From contig CACYRK010000008.1 of NCBI GenBank assembly GCA_902776835.1, positions 23,690 to 87,689 of the forward strand: DNA of 64,000 nt, in the 5' to 3' direction. The notes beneath the pieces are model-generated. The model had not been told where the DNA came from. It ran no database searches and was given only the letters and a program-made list of their open reading frames with translations. This document shows positions 7,535-17,061 of the stretch, in pieces; the first letter of the stretch is position 1; the number at the start of each line of letters is the position of its first letter. Both the position numbers and the translations under genes were made by a program. Source of the DNA: an uncultured Bacteroidales bacterium. Lineage in GTDB: Bacteria; Bacteroidota; Bacteroidia; Bacteroidales; Muribaculaceae.

Positions 7535-10150
7535 TTACTCATCTTTGCCTAGAAGGATGTTGATTTCGTCGTTGATGTCCGAGCCGTTTATCTCGTCATC
7601 CTCGTGCACGTTAGCGCGGCCGTCATAGTTGTCGGCGCTATCCTTGCCCAGAATGATATTGATGAGAATGTTCAGGTCGGCACCATTGACCTCGCCGTCG
7701 TTGTTTACATCACCACGCTTGTAGACGCGGATGTTGCAAGTGGCAGTCAGGTTGCTGCCATCGGCGGTGGTTGCGGTAATCACGGCATCGCCGCCCTTAA
7801 CAGCGGTCACCAGGCCGTTCTCGTCGACAGTTGCGATAGTCTCGTCGCTGGTGCTCCAAGTCACGTCGCCATTGGTAACATTCTCGGGAAGCACGGTAGC
7901 CTCGAGTTGCAGAGTCTGACCCTTGTACATGAATGCGCTGGTCTCGTTCAGTTCGATGCTGGTGGCGAGAATCGGGTTGACAGTGATGGCGCAGGTAGCG
8001 CTCAGTTCGCTGCCATCGGTGGTAGTGGCGGTGATGGTCACGTTGCCGGGGGCAACGGCGGTCACCAGACCGTTCTCAACCGTTGCGATGGCCTCGTCGC
8101 TCGAAGTCCAAGCCAGGTCGTCGCTGGTCACGTTCTCAGGAAGAACGGTAGCGGTGAGTTGCAGAGTCTCGCCGATGTTCATCGTAGCCTCGGTCTTGTC
8201 GAGAGCGATGCTCTCAGCAAGAATCGGGTTGACGGTGATAGCGCAAGTGGCAGTCAGTTCGGTGCCGTCGGCAGTGGTGGCGGTGATGGTCACGTTGCCT
8301 ACTGCGAGGGCGGTAACCAGACCGTTCTCAACCGTTGCGATAGCCTCGTCGCTGGTGCTCCAGGTCACGTCGCCGTTGGTGACGTTCTCAGGAAGCACGG
8401 TAGCGGTAAGTTGCAGAGTCTCGCCGATAAGCATAGTGGCCTCGGTCTTATCGAGAGCAATGCTTGTAGCCACGATCGGGTTGACAGTGATTGCGCAGGT
8501 GGCAGTCAGTTCGGTGCCGTCGGCAGTGGTGGCGGTGATGGTCACGTTGCCTACTGCGAGGGCAGTCACCAGACCGTTCTCAACCGTTGCGATAGCCTCG
8601 TCGCTGGTGCTCCAGGTCACGTCGCCGTTGGTGACATTCTCGGGAAGCACGGTAGCGGTGAGTTGCAGAGTCTCGCCAATGAGCATAGTTGCCTCGGTCT
8701 TGTCGAGAGCGATGCTTGTAGCCACGATCGGGTTGACCGTGATTGCACAAGTGGCAGTCAGTTCGGTGCCGTCGGCAGTGGTGGCGGTAATGGTCACATT
8801 GCCTACTGCGAGGGCAGTCACCAGACCGTTTTCAACCGTTGCGATAGCCTCGTCGCTGGTGCTCCAGGTCACATCGCCGTTGGTAACGTTCTCGGGAAGC
8901 ACGGTAGCGGTGAGTTGCAGAGTCTCGCCGATGAGCATAGCAGCCTCGGTCTTGTCGAGGGTGATGCTTGTAGCCACAATCGGGTTGACCGTGATGGCGC
9001 AAGTGGCAGTCAGTTCGGTGCCGTCGGCAGTAGTGGCGGTGATAGTTACGTTGCCTACTGCAAGGGCGGTCACCAGACCGTTCTCGTCGACAGTTGCGAT
9101 GGTGGCATCGCTGGTGCTCCAGGTCACGTCGCCGTTAGCAACATTCTCAGGAAGCACGGTAGCGGTGAGTTGCAGAGTCTCGCCGATGAGCATCGTGGCC
9201 TCGGTCTTGTCGAGGGTGATGCTTGTAGCCACAATTGGGTTGACCGTGATGGCGCAGGTGGCAGTCAGTTCGGTGCCGTCGGCAGTGGTGGCGGTGATGG
9301 TCACATTGCCTACTGCGAGGGCGGTAACCAGACCGTTCTCGTCGACAGTTGCGATGGTGGCATCGCTGGTGCTCCAGGTCACGTCGCCGTTGGTAACGTC
9401 GGCAGGAAGAACAGTTGCATTAAGTTGCAGCGTCTCACCTACGGTCATCGTTGCCTCGGTCTTGTCGAGGGCAATACTTGCGGCATTGCGGATGATGTTG
9501 ATGTTGAAGATGTCGGTGGTGTTGTAGTAGAATGCCGAAGGCTCATCAGCCATGACAAACTTAACAGCACTCATCGGCATGTCGAGTGTGGTGCCCGGCG
9601 TAAGGCTTGCATCGGCCTTCAGCGTAATCAGGGCATACTCAAACTTGCCGGTAGGATAGGCATGCATCATGTCGGCGTTCACAAGTCCATAGCCGAGTAC
9701 ACGCAGCGTGTGCGATGCTTCGACGTAGTTACCTGTGACGCTAATGTCGGCATACACCGTACCAGCGTCCTCAAATTGCAGTTCCGAGCCGCGAATTGTG
9801 CTTACGACCGAGATGCCTTCGGGCAAAACCAGGTCGAAGTAAACGACGCGGGGACAGCACTCATCACGATAAGAAGCCATCACCGAGGTGTCGAAATAAA
9901 CCGGCACCGTGACGTTCTCACCGGGTTGCACAACAATCTCATCAATAGATAATGGATTTGTGCTAAGGTCGGTGCGTGTTTCGGCCGCAGCGGCCTTAGC
10001 ACGCAAGCTCACCCGATTGTTCGAGAGAGCTTCGGCCTCACTCAGGTAGCGGTCGAACGTAGCACGGTCGACCAACTGAGCCGAGGCAACCAGGCCAATC
10101 AGCATGAAAGCGACGGCCATGATTCTCTTCGGTGTGTACAAATACTTCAT
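7535..10150 (-). CDS. Secreted cohesin-like / seven BIG2 repeats / dockerin protein
   Basis: An 871-residue secreted protein. Domain order: signal peptide (about 1-24, ending 'GLVASAQ'); a cohesin-like beta domain at about 62-222 ('VQPGENVTVPVYFD', 'VVYFDLVLPEGISVV', 'SLTPGTTLDMPMSAVKFV'); seven bacterial Ig-like (BIG2) repeats at about 224-808, each opening like 'SIALDKTEATM.IGETLQL' and closing 'TATCAITVNP'; and a dockerin-like end (812-871) with the loop D-V-N-N-D-G-E-V-N-G-A-D and a degenerate second loop. Repeats 3-5 are almost identical, which implies recent duplication and possible copy-number change. Probably a surface or adhesive protein; the ligand is unknown. Its own terminator follows. 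Confidence 0.85.
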   Translation of the reverse strand: MKYLYTPKRIMAVAFMLIGLVASAQLVDRATFDRYLSEAEALSNNRVSLRAKAAAAETRTDLSTNPLSIDEIVVQPGENVTVPVYFDTSVMASYRDECCPRVVYFDLVLPEGISVVSTIRGSELQFEDAGTVYADISVTGNYVEASHTLRVLGYGLVNADMMHAYPTGKFEYALITLKADASLTPGTTLDMPMSAVKFVMADEPSAFYYNTTDIFNINIIRNAASIALDKTEATMTVGETLQLNATVLPADVTNGDVTWSTSDATIATVDENGLVTALAVGNVTITATTADGTELTATCAITVNPIVATSITLDKTEATMLIGETLQLTATVLPENVANGDVTWSTSDATIATVDENGLVTALAVGNVTITATTADGTELTATCAITVNPIVATSITLDKTEAAMLIGETLQLTATVLPENVTNGDVTWSTSDEAIATVENGLVTALAVGNVTITATTADGTELTATCAITVNPIVATSIALDKTEATMLIGETLQLTATVLPENVTNGDVTWSTSDEAIATVENGLVTALAVGNVTITATTADGTELTATCAITVNPIVATSIALDKTEATMLIGETLQLTATVLPENVTNGDVTWSTSDEAIATVENGLVTALAVGNVTITATTADGTELTATCAITVNPILAESIALDKTEATMNIGETLQLTATVLPENVTSDDLAWTSSDEAIATVENGLVTAVAPGNVTITATTTDGSELSATCAITVNPILATSIELNETSAFMYKGQTLQLEATVLPENVTNGDVTWSTSDETIATVDENGLVTAVKGGDAVITATTADGSNLTATCNIRVYKRGDVNNDGEVNGADLNILINIILGKDSADNYDGRANVHEDDEINGSDINDEINILLGKDE
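7735..9481 (-). repeat. Seven tandem ~250-bp BIG2-coding repeats
   Basis: DNA units of about 249-252 bp encode the seven BIG2 domains. The central units are nearly identical at the nucleotide level (for example the block coding 'TVENGLVTALAVGNVT' recurs with only scattered silent changes). The first and last two units are more diverged. This is a substrate for homologous recombination and for assembly collapse. Confidence 0.85.
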
Positions 10151-10525
10151 ATAAAATTATTAAAGAATATGTTATTTCTCTCGTAAAATTCGCGCCAAGC
10201 GCCTGCAGCATAAAGCATTATCGAAAAAAGCCACTGCGGAGCAAGTCGTGAAATAGCCAACAAAATTAATAATAAAATCTGGATAATCCGCACAATCGGC
10301 TTATCTTTTTACGAAAAATGTAACATGGGGCATGAAAGCGGCAAAATATCGTCTAAAAAACGCCATCAACACCACGATTCCTGCTATCTTGTCGCCAAAA
10401 ATCCCCGACCAATTTTTCAGCAACATTTTTATATAAAGAAGTGCGAGAAAAAATGGGTTTCAGGTGTTGATTTCACAGTTTTTTGTGTACCTTTGTGGCA
10501 TTGAAAAACCAACAACGCAAAAACG
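10151..10525. other. 375-bp intergenic region between divergent genes
   Basis: AT-rich region between the BIG2 gene (minus) and the DUF4855 gene (plus). It holds a good plus-strand promoter near its right end. On the minus strand TAATTTTG at 10261-10268 could be a -7 element for the BIG2 gene with a leader of about 100 nt, but its -33 TTG is poorly spaced. No convincing small ORF or RNA is seen. Confidence 0.5.
10467..10495 (+). promoter_or_regulatory. Promoter of the DUF4855 gene
   Basis: TTG at 10467-10469, an 18-bp spacer and TACCTTTG at 10488-10495. The predicted leader to the ATG at 10526 is about 24 nt. Confidence 0.75.
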
Positions 10526-11698
10526 ATGAAACACTACCGATTATTATGGGCGCTGCTTGCCCTGTTGGCATGCCTGCCGGCAAGCGGCCAAATAAGGGCC
10601 TCACGAGGCGCATACCCCACCAACTACGTCAATGACGTGGTGCTGATGTATTATGGCGCAAGTTGGCGCATGAAGTGGACTCCCGAGCAGGTGGAGCCAT
10701 TAGTGATGCACACCTTTGTAGACGGCCATAAAGACTGGATGTTTCCGGGCTTCCTGTTTCTTGAATTCCAGAATAACGAGAAAAGATTTTTCAACTACCA
10801 CACCGATAAAGACACTGAACTCAACAGTGCGCGCCGTGAAGACTGGCTGTGGCTACAAGACCGCCTCTTCGCCAAGGGCAAGGACCTGGACGGCCTCAAC
10901 ACGGCTGTGGGCAACGCCATCAAGCAGTTGGGAACTCCACCATTCCGCCACAAAGTGATTGTTAACGTGCCAACCCCAATCATTGGCCACAAGAGTTGGG
11001 GCACATTGAACGGCAAAAAAATGAACTTCAGCAAAACAGCCGACCGCATTGCCGCCGCCAAGTGGTATATCGACACATTTATCGAGCGCTACAACCAACA
11101 GGGCTTCAAAAACATTGACCTCGATGGTTTTTACTGGTGCGACGAGTGGATTGGCGAAAACGACGATGAGTTGGTGAAAACAGTGGCTAATTACATCCAC
11201 TCTAAAAACATGCACTTCTACTGGATTCCGTTCTTTAATTCGAGGCGCGCTTCGCAGTGGCAAGAATTCGGTTTCGATATCGCCTACCTGCAACCCGGTC
11301 ACTTCTTCCACCCTAATGTTGCCGACTCACGACTGGACGAAGCATGCCAGCGAGCCCGCAATTGGGGCATGGGCTTGGAGATGGAGTTCGACAAGCGCTA
11401 TTTCACAAAACGTAATCAGTATCAAAAGCGTTTCCCGGCATATATCGACGCTTTCGAGCGCAATGGCGTGTGGGAGAATTCGGCCATAGCCTACTATGTT
11501 GAAAACAATGCAGTTAACCTGTTTGCCGCCGACACCACCCGCGTTAGCGACAAGCGCGTGATGGACCGCATGGCCCAGCACATTGCCGACCGCAACCGCA
11601 CATTCCATGCGACACCAGCCACCACACAACCCAGCACCGAGCCGTCGACCTCTGGCAAGCCGCTCGACTGGCGTGACCCGGAATACTGGCACTTCTAA
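10526..11698 (+). CDS. Secreted DUF4855 protein, putative glycoside hydrolase
   Basis: This 390-residue protein has a signal peptide (about 1-21, 'LLALLACLPASGQ') and then a DUF4855 domain, recognised by 'VNDVVLMYYG', 'FLFLEFQNNEKRFFNY', 'DWLWLQDRLFAKGKDLDGLN', the strand 'FKNIDLDGFYWCDEW' and 'MHFYWIPFFNSR'. The family is predicted to fold as a TIM barrel related to glycosidases. The acidic residues in 'DLDGFYWCDEWIGEND' and 'GLEMEFDKRYF' are plausible catalytic candidates, but no activity is proven. Its own promoter precedes it and a strong hairpin follows. Convergent with the polysaccharide operon. Confidence 0.8.
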   Translation: MKHYRLLWALLALLACLPASGQIRASRGAYPTNYVNDVVLMYYGASWRMKWTPEQVEPLVMHTFVDGHKDWMFPGFLFLEFQNNEKRFFNYHTDKDTELNSARREDWLWLQDRLFAKGKDLDGLNTAVGNAIKQLGTPPFRHKVIVNVPTPIIGHKSWGTLNGKKMNFSKTADRIAAAKWYIDTFIERYNQQGFKNIDLDGFYWCDEWIGENDDELVKTVANYIHSKNMHFYWIPFFNSRRASQWQEFGFDIAYLQPGHFFHPNVADSRLDEACQRARNWGMGLEMEFDKRYFTKRNQYQKRFPAYIDAFERNGVWENSAIAYYVENNAVNLFAADTTRVSDKRVMDRMAQHIADRNRTFHATPATTQPSTEPSTSGKPLDWRDPEYWHF

Positions 11699-11723
11699 TC
11701 GAGCCTCATAACGAGTAAATGCC

Positions 11724-11760
11724 GCGGGGCCGCACTATCACAGCGATAATGCGGCCCCGC
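11724..11760. terminator. Strong GC hairpin between convergent genes
   Basis: Perfect 11-bp arms GCGGGGCCGCA (11724-11734) and TGCGGCCCCGC (11750-11760) lie between the DUF4855 gene and the last gene of the polysaccharide operon. There is no U-tract on either side, so terminator function is likely but not certain. Confidence 0.65.
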
Positions 11761-11775
11761 AGCCATGTGTGGCAA

Positions 11776-12852
11776 TCACGTGTCAGCCCTTAGCATTGAT
11801 TGATAAAGGGCCTCGAGGGATGTTGCCACTGCATCAGGGAAGTATTGCTTGCTCAGGTGTCTCGAGCGCTCGCCCTGTTCAGCCACCGCCTTGCGATTGT
11901 CGATATAATGCTTGATTGCCGCAGCCATGGCGGCTTTATCGCCCGGGGTGAACAGGCTTCCATTCACGTCCTGATCGACTACGGAGGGAATACCGCCAAT
12001 CGTAGTGGAAATTATTGGCATGCCATACGACATTGCCTCGAGGATGGAGATTGGCAGGCCTTCGATGTAACTTGGCAGGATGTTAATGTGGCACTGGTTG
12101 AGCAACTGGTCCTTGCGTTCGTTCTCAATCCACCCTTCGAAGACCACCATGCTGCTTAAATTGCGCTCTTCAATCATGGTGCGCAGGCGCTCGTCCTGTC
12201 CGCGTCCGCAAATGTGAAGCACCACCTTTCCATCGAATTCGTCGCGATGCTCATCGAAGCACTCAACCATATCGAAGACCCCCTTCTCGTCCTTGATGTC
12301 GCCCATAAAGAGCAAGTGCAACGGCCCAGTAGCCGAACGAGGCTCACCGCTGAGGTGCGGCTCGGCGATGATGTTATTGATTACCACAATGTTTTTGTGG
12401 CCTACGGTATCGCGATAGAACGGCACATGAAGTTGAGACAGCACGATGAGCACGTCGCACTTGAGCAGCATACGCTTCACAAAGTCGGGGTCCTCATGGT
12501 AATAGTCGATAAACGCCCCTGCGTGGATGTGCATCACCACCTTTCGGCCAAACAGCCGTGCAATGCGCACAAATATGGCCTTGCGGCGAAAACTCACGCG
12601 GGCTGCAGTGTGGATGTGCACGATACTCAACTGGCGGTCGGTGCCCAGTTTCCACATGCATTTTGCAATAGCCTGGAACAGGCAGAGCAGTTTGCGCCAC
12701 TTGGATGTGCGGACAAGAGTGGTGCAAATGTAGTTGAAAACCGGGAAGATGTATTTATAGTAAGAATAGATTACCTGCGACACTCCGCCAGTTGGCGGAA
12801 GATGTTGCACACCCACTGTGAGCACTCGCCGAGCGATATCCTTGCTAATCAT
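11776..12852 (-). CDS. Glycosyltransferase, GT4 family
   Basis: A 358-residue GT-B fold enzyme, last gene of the polysaccharide operon. The N-terminal half has 'VGVQHLPPTGGVSQVIYSYY' and 'HIHTAARVSFRRKAIFVRIA'. The C-terminal nucleotide-sugar domain has 'LLFMGDIKDEKGVFDMVECF', 'GRGQDERLRTMI' and the GT4 E-X7-E region 'EGLPISILEAMSYGMPIIST', followed by 'GGIPSVV'. It would transfer a sugar from a nucleotide donor to the growing lipid-linked repeat unit on the cytoplasmic membrane face. Donor and acceptor cannot be inferred. Confidence 0.88.
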   Translation of the reverse strand: MISKDIARRVLTVGVQHLPPTGGVSQVIYSYYKYIFPVFNYICTTLVRTSKWRKLLCLFQAIAKCMWKLGTDRQLSIVHIHTAARVSFRRKAIFVRIARLFGRKVVMHIHAGAFIDYYHEDPDFVKRMLLKCDVLIVLSQLHVPFYRDTVGHKNIVVINNIIAEPHLSGEPRSATGPLHLLFMGDIKDEKGVFDMVECFDEHRDEFDGKVVLHICGRGQDERLRTMIEERNLSSMVVFEGWIENERKDQLLNQCHINILPSYIEGLPISILEAMSYGMPIISTTIGGIPSVVDQDVNGSLFTPGDKAAMAAAIKHYIDNRKAVAEQGERSRHLSKQYFPDAVATSLEALYQSMLRADT

Positions 12853-12883
12853 ACTATTTTAATGCCGGTTGTTTTATATGCCA

Positions 12884-13621
12884 CTAAATGCGGTGGAACA
12901 ACAATCGCAAGGCAAACTTGCCGATAGGAATCAAGCGCTTGAATCGCTTGGGGTTTTTCACAAAGCGATGCAGGAATTCCAGGTTGTGGTCGAGCCACCA
13001 TTGTGGTGCTCGCTCTACATTTCCGGAGTACACGTCGAAACTGCCGCCCAAACCCTGGTATATGGCCTGATGGCGTGCCTGCATGTCGCTCATAAGCAGT
13101 TCCTGACGTGGCGACCCCATGGCGACAAACACCACATCGGGCCTCAGGCTCACCACCTCATCAATGACCGCTTGACGGTCGGCATCGTCTTTCAGGTAGC
13201 CGTTGCGATAGCCCACAATGTTCAGGTCGGGAAACTCGGTGCGCAGTTTGTTCACCGTCTGTTCAATAACTTCCTGCTTGCTCCCCAGCAAATAGAACGA
13301 GTGCGAGTCATGAAAGCGATTGATGATATTAAGCCACAACTCACAACCGGGGATTTTCGGCACGTCGCCGCAGCCCTTTTGTTTGAGTGCTTTCACGGCC
13401 CCCACCCCATCGCTGTATCCGATATTGCTGTTGATGATGCCACGTGTTGTGGGCGTGGAATTGACAATTTTCTCGGCATTGATGGCCACCAGTATGCGCT
13501 TGCGGCGGTCGGCGGCATCTATCAAGTCGTCGACCGACTTGAAAGGATAGATATTCACGCCACACACCTCTACGGGTGTGATATCTTCAAAACTATTTTG
13601 TAAACTATTGTTACTCTCCAT
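12884..13621 (-). CDS. WecG/TagA/CpsF-family glycosyltransferase (GT26)
   Basis: About 245 residues. GT26 features: 'DLIDAADRRKRILVAINAEKIV', 'IGYSDGVGAVKALKQKG', 'IPGCELWLNIINRF', 'SFYLLGSKQEVIEQ' and the signature 'PDVVFVAMGSPRQELLM' with 'GLGGSFDVYSGNVERAPQWW'. Such enzymes add ManNAcA- or ManNAc-type sugars to lipid-linked GlcNAc. This fits the UDP-ManNAc dehydrogenase gene (wecC) in the same operon, suggesting a ManNAcA residue in the polymer. I prefer the ATG at 13621; a GTG at 13642 that overlaps the preceding stop is an alternative. Confidence 0.88.
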   Translation of the reverse strand: MESNNSLQNSFEDITPVEVCGVNIYPFKSVDDLIDAADRRKRILVAINAEKIVNSTPTTRGIINSNIGYSDGVGAVKALKQKGCGDVPKIPGCELWLNIINRFHDSHSFYLLGSKQEVIEQTVNKLRTEFPDLNIVGYRNGYLKDDADRQAVIDEVVSLRPDVVFVAMGSPRQELLMSDMQARHQAIYQGLGGSFDVYSGNVERAPQWWLDHNLEFLHRFVKNPKRFKRLIPIGKFALRLLFHRI

Positions 13622-13641
13622 TCTTTGTACTCTCAAATTCA

Positions 13642-14376
13642 CTATTTAAGACGACGCTTTAGAGCGGCAATCTTTCGGGCCCACGACAGCGGGAAAAGGT
13701 CCCTAATCCAGTAATAAAACTTTTGTTTGCGGGGCATCCAACTGTTGGCATAATGGTGCATTGAATAAGAGTTAGAAGTAAAAGGTATATTCTGGTCAAT
13801 GGTTTGGCGCGGTGCGAAATAGTCAGCGGGATAGATTGTTACCCCATCAATCTGCTGTACCTCGTTAATCGACTGCAGTCCCTTGCTATATAGCAAGTCG
13901 CTGGTTATCTTTACTATGGTGACAAACACGTCGCCATCGTGCAAGGTAAAGTCGCGGCCGTGGTACAAATTCATCAGTTCACCGAAAAGCGGGTTCCCAG
14001 CCTCGCAAGCCAGGCCCAAACCGGGATTCACATTAAGGCGGTCGCCCGATTTGTAGATGTAATTCTCACTGCCCAAGAATGCTCCCTGATCGATAATCCC
14101 CTGCATGGGCTTGAGCACCTCGACATCGGTGTCGAAATACACGCCACCATAATTATACGCTATCCAGAACCGTGCATAGTCGCTCACAAAGGCGTATTTT
14201 CCTGCCTTGTAGGCCTGCTCGGTGTAAGGAATCATGTTCACGTCGAAGTTGTCCTCGTTCCACTCCTTGATTTCATAATCAGGAAGATACTTCCGCCATG
14301 ACTCAATGCATTTGTGAGCGAGTTTGGGCAATGGATTACACCCGAACCAACAATAATGTATTACCTTGGGAATCAT
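13642..14376 (-). CDS. Capsular-polysaccharide glycosyltransferase (GT32-like, DXD)
   Basis: A 244-residue protein starting 'MIPKVIHYCWFG', typical of the GT32/Gly_transf_sug family. 'YAFVSDYARFWIAYNYGGVYFDTDVEV' places the catalytic DTD metal-binding motif at residues 82-84. The end is basic and amphipathic, consistent with membrane association. It overlaps the preceding polymerase gene by one base (TAATG), so translation is coupled. It probably adds one hexose or amino sugar to the repeat unit; the specific sugar is unknown. Confidence 0.87.
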   Translation of the reverse strand: MIPKVIHYCWFGCNPLPKLAHKCIESWRKYLPDYEIKEWNEDNFDVNMIPYTEQAYKAGKYAFVSDYARFWIAYNYGGVYFDTDVEVLKPMQGIIDQGAFLGSENYIYKSGDRLNVNPGLGLACEAGNPLFGELMNLYHGRDFTLHDGDVFVTIVKITSDLLYSKGLQSINEVQQIDGVTIYPADYFAPRQTIDQNIPFTSNSYSMHHYANSWMPRKQKFYYWIRDLFPLSWARKIAALKRRLK

Positions 14377-15746
14377 TATGACTTTTGCGTTGTAAGGGAA
14401 TTGTTCACTATAGGCCGATCAGGCAAGACAAATCGCATCATCATTATTGGAACCAACCAGAAAAATGATGAGGCTATATAAGAATAAGTGGTTGATATCA
14501 TCGTCAGGTTGACAAACAAATATATCCAAAATCCTGACAGAGGGCCACCGCGTATATTCCTGTAGAAGTACCAAATTGCAGGCACGAAGATGAAGAATAC
14601 ATATATTGCCGTTCCCACATAACCGAATCGCAAGAACAGCACAGCCCAGGCAATGTCGCCGGTATCGATTTGTGTCACACCACCGGACCTTCCGCGACGT
14701 TTACGCAAACCAATTCGGAACAGTTTCTGTTTCAAGTCGGATTCTTGCACGCTACCGATGCCAAAAATCACATACTGCGTCTTGGTGTTGATGTATTGCA
14801 TGCGCTCGGCAAGCAGCAGCACACGGAATGAAAAGTTTCCCTCGACAGTGGCATTCTCACGTTTCAATGACGTAACATCTTCTTGAGCATCATTGAAGCG
14901 TTTGTTCAGTTTATTATCGGTGGTAAAGACCACGACCACGGCGAGTAAAGCCAAAGTCATGTAAAACATCTTTTTGAAACTGATTTTCTTGTCAACGATA
15001 AACAAGATGACGATAGTCACCACCACATACGTCACGAAATAAGAGCGAGACGCACTCAACAACATGTTAGTCAAAATTATGGCAACACCAGTCCATTTTA
15101 TCAATCCCTTTCGAGTAAAATAGTTGCTCAGAAGCAGTGTGTAGGCCAACAATGTGTGAATCCACGGGACTGATGCACGTGCTGACTCGCCAATGGTAAT
15201 GCGACGCGCACCGGTAAATGATGTTTCGGTAAGGTACTCAATGCTTAACAAGAACGAAAACACTACAGATATAACCACAATACCCTTCAGCACTTTTTCC
15301 ACTTCCCTGGTGTTAAGGTACTTTACAAACCATAGCATACCCAAGCACAACCAATTGCGAAAAACCTTGATGATTGATAATACGGCTACATTGTTTACCA
15401 TTAAGTCGACCGACGATGATATCAAGAAGAACACAAAGAACATTATCACACCACGCTTAATCGTACGTAAAGACGTGTCGACAGCACGCGCACGCCTACC
15501 CAAAAGCACGAGAACCAGCAGGAAAAGCAGAAGCAATCCCACATCGTCATACTGATGCTTTATTACAAATTCTGAAGTGTTGACTCCAACAAATGAGAAG
15601 GACTCAAAGAACAGCAGAATTATAACAACCACCGAAGCAATACGGTTTCGCATCAGCTGTATTAGTGCAATAAATATTAATATGATCTCCATCATGTCTA
15701 TACCGTAAACATCACAACCATAAATGGTAAATAGAATATTATTCAC
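14376..15746 (-). CDS. O-antigen polymerase/ligase-like membrane protein
   Basis: A polytopic protein of up to 456 residues with about a dozen predicted membrane helices and a large loop between 'FTTDNKLNKRF' and the 'FGIGSVQESD' region, as in Wzy/WaaL-type proteins. Wzy links repeat units on the periplasmic side, WaaL transfers the chain to an acceptor; sequence reading cannot separate them. The longest frame begins with GTG at 15746, overlapping the flippase gene by 8 bp. An ATG at 15695 gives a 439-residue alternative. A second polymerase candidate (EpsG-like) is in the same operon. Confidence 0.72.
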   Translation of the reverse strand: MNNILFTIYGCDVYGIDMMEIILIFIALIQLMRNRIASVVVIILLFFESFSFVGVNTSEFVIKHQYDDVGLLLLFLLVLVLLGRRARAVDTSLRTIKRGVIMFFVFFLISSSVDLMVNNVAVLSIIKVFRNWLCLGMLWFVKYLNTREVEKVLKGIVVISVVFSFLLSIEYLTETSFTGARRITIGESARASVPWIHTLLAYTLLLSNYFTRKGLIKWTGVAIILTNMLLSASRSYFVTYVVVTIVILFIVDKKISFKKMFYMTLALLAVVVVFTTDNKLNKRFNDAQEDVTSLKRENATVEGNFSFRVLLLAERMQYINTKTQYVIFGIGSVQESDLKQKLFRIGLRKRRGRSGGVTQIDTGDIAWAVLFLRFGYVGTAIYVFFIFVPAIWYFYRNIRGGPLSGFWIYLFVNLTMISTTYSYIASSFFWLVPIMMMRFVLPDRPIVNNSLTTQKS

Positions 15747-17061
15747 GTATAGTAATTTTAATGTATATGTATTGGATTATTGCATGCCAAATGTAAGAAA
15801 TTAATACTGCCAGGGCAGCCCCTGAGGCTCCCCAGCCATTCTTCAAGAAATAATATGTAAAACCTATGGCCACAATGGCCCACAGGACGTTGAACACAAG
15901 CCATTGCCACATGCGCGCCAAACTGGAGATGGCAATGCCGAGCACCTGCGACATTGTGTTGAACACACAAGCGATTGCGAGTAGCACCAGCGGCATTGAG
16001 TCGTTAAAGCCACTGCCGTAAAGCGAGACGATAAAGTCTTTTCCTACAATCACCACAAGAGCCACTTCGGCAGCAATGGCGGCGTTGATGGTCAAGGTCC
16101 AATTGAGGATTTTCCTGAACTTGCGCACGTTTTTGCTTCCCTCACTCGAAAGGATGGGCAGCAATATTTGCGACACGGCTACCGGGATAAAGAGCACCAA
16201 TGTGCGCCAATGGTCGGCAACCGCATAGTCGGCCTGCGCTTCAAAGTCGACAAATCGCACCAACAACAGACGGATAATCCAGAACGTGGGCGCGGCGAGC
16301 AAGGTAGAGAACAGAGCGGGCAAGAAATAACTGAAAAAAAGTTTCAAATCACCCTTGCGGATGTACTCCCGGCGCAACGGTATCTTAAAGCGCTTAAGGT
16401 CGACTCCAACCGAGCGCAAGTTGAATAGAGTCAAGAACAGGAAACCAACACCATATCCCGCCACGGCACCAAGCAGTCCATAGAAGTAAGCCCCAGCCAT
16501 CACCAGCGCCGACTGCACAAAGTTAGACACAATCAGGTTGAGGGCACGGGCCTTGAAATCCTCAAACCCCGCGAGGACACCGTCTTGAGCGGTGTTTATC
16601 ACCACGATAAACATCACTATTGCCGAAAGTTTGATCATCGGCACCAGCGATGGTGTTTCAAGCAGCCCTATCGACAGTTCCTCGGCAAGGACATACATGA
16701 GTACGGCAAGAACAAGAGCCAGGCCAACAGCAAAATAATTGGTGAGCAAATAGATAGATGCTGTACGCTCGCGGTTGTTGTTGCGGAACTCGGCGATATA
16801 CTTTGTTGCCGCCATTGCCAGGCCACCGCCGCCTATCACCACAAAGTTGCTGATTGTCGACTTCACCATCTCATATTGGCCATAAAGTTCCTTTCCCAGG
16901 AAGCGCGCACAATAGATTCCGGCAATCATCACCATGGCTTTAGCCATGACCGAACAGAAGAAATTCCACGCCGATCCGCTCACAAAGCGCTTGGCGATGT
17001 CATGGCTGCGGACCAGTTCAATCAACTGCTGGAATTTCGACGTTTTTGTTTCGACCGTCAT
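15739..17061 (-). CDS. Lipopolysaccharide/polysaccharide flippase (Wzx-like)
   Basis: A 440-residue polytopic inner-membrane protein of the MATE-like PST family. It begins 'HDIAKRFVSGSAWNFFCSVMAKAMVMIAGIYCARFLGKELYGQY', with the characteristic 'R.LG...YG.y' motif after helix 1, followed by about 12-14 helices. The role is to flip undecaprenyl-linked repeat units to the periplasm. It overlaps the EpsG-like gene by an ATGA junction and is translationally coupled to it. Confidence 0.88.
   Translation of the reverse strand: MTVETKTSKFQQLIELVRSHDIAKRFVSGSAWNFFCSVMAKAMVMIAGIYCARFLGKELYGQYEMVKSTISNFVVIGGGGLAMAATKYIAEFRNNNRERTASIYLLTNYFAVGLALVLAVLMYVLAEELSIGLLETPSLVPMIKLSAIVMFIVVINTAQDGVLAGFEDFKARALNLIVSNFVQSALVMAGAYFYGLLGAVAGYGVGFLFLTLFNLRSVGVDLKRFKIPLRREYIRKGDLKLFFSYFLPALFSTLLAAPTFWIIRLLLVRFVDFEAQADYAVADHWRTLVLFIPVAVSQILLPILSSEGSKNVRKFRKILNWTLTINAAIAAEVALVVIVGKDFIVSLYGSGFNDSMPLVLLAIACVFNTMSQVLGIAISSLARMWQWLVFNVLWAIVAIGFTYYFLKNGWGASGAALAVLISYIWHAIIQYIYIKITIRE

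Noticed and set aside
7735..9481. Regular repeats that might be taken for a CRISPR array
   Set aside because: Units are about 250 bp, continuous in frame and encode Ig-like domains. There are no short palindromic repeats with unique spacers and no cas genes in the window.
7604..9952. Very long plus-strand open frames (782 and 534 codons) opposite the BIG2 gene
   Set aside because: They exist because the repeated, codon-biased BIG2 sequence lacks stops on the other strand. They lack family similarity, signal peptide and a promoter, while the minus-strand gene has clear domains and a terminator.
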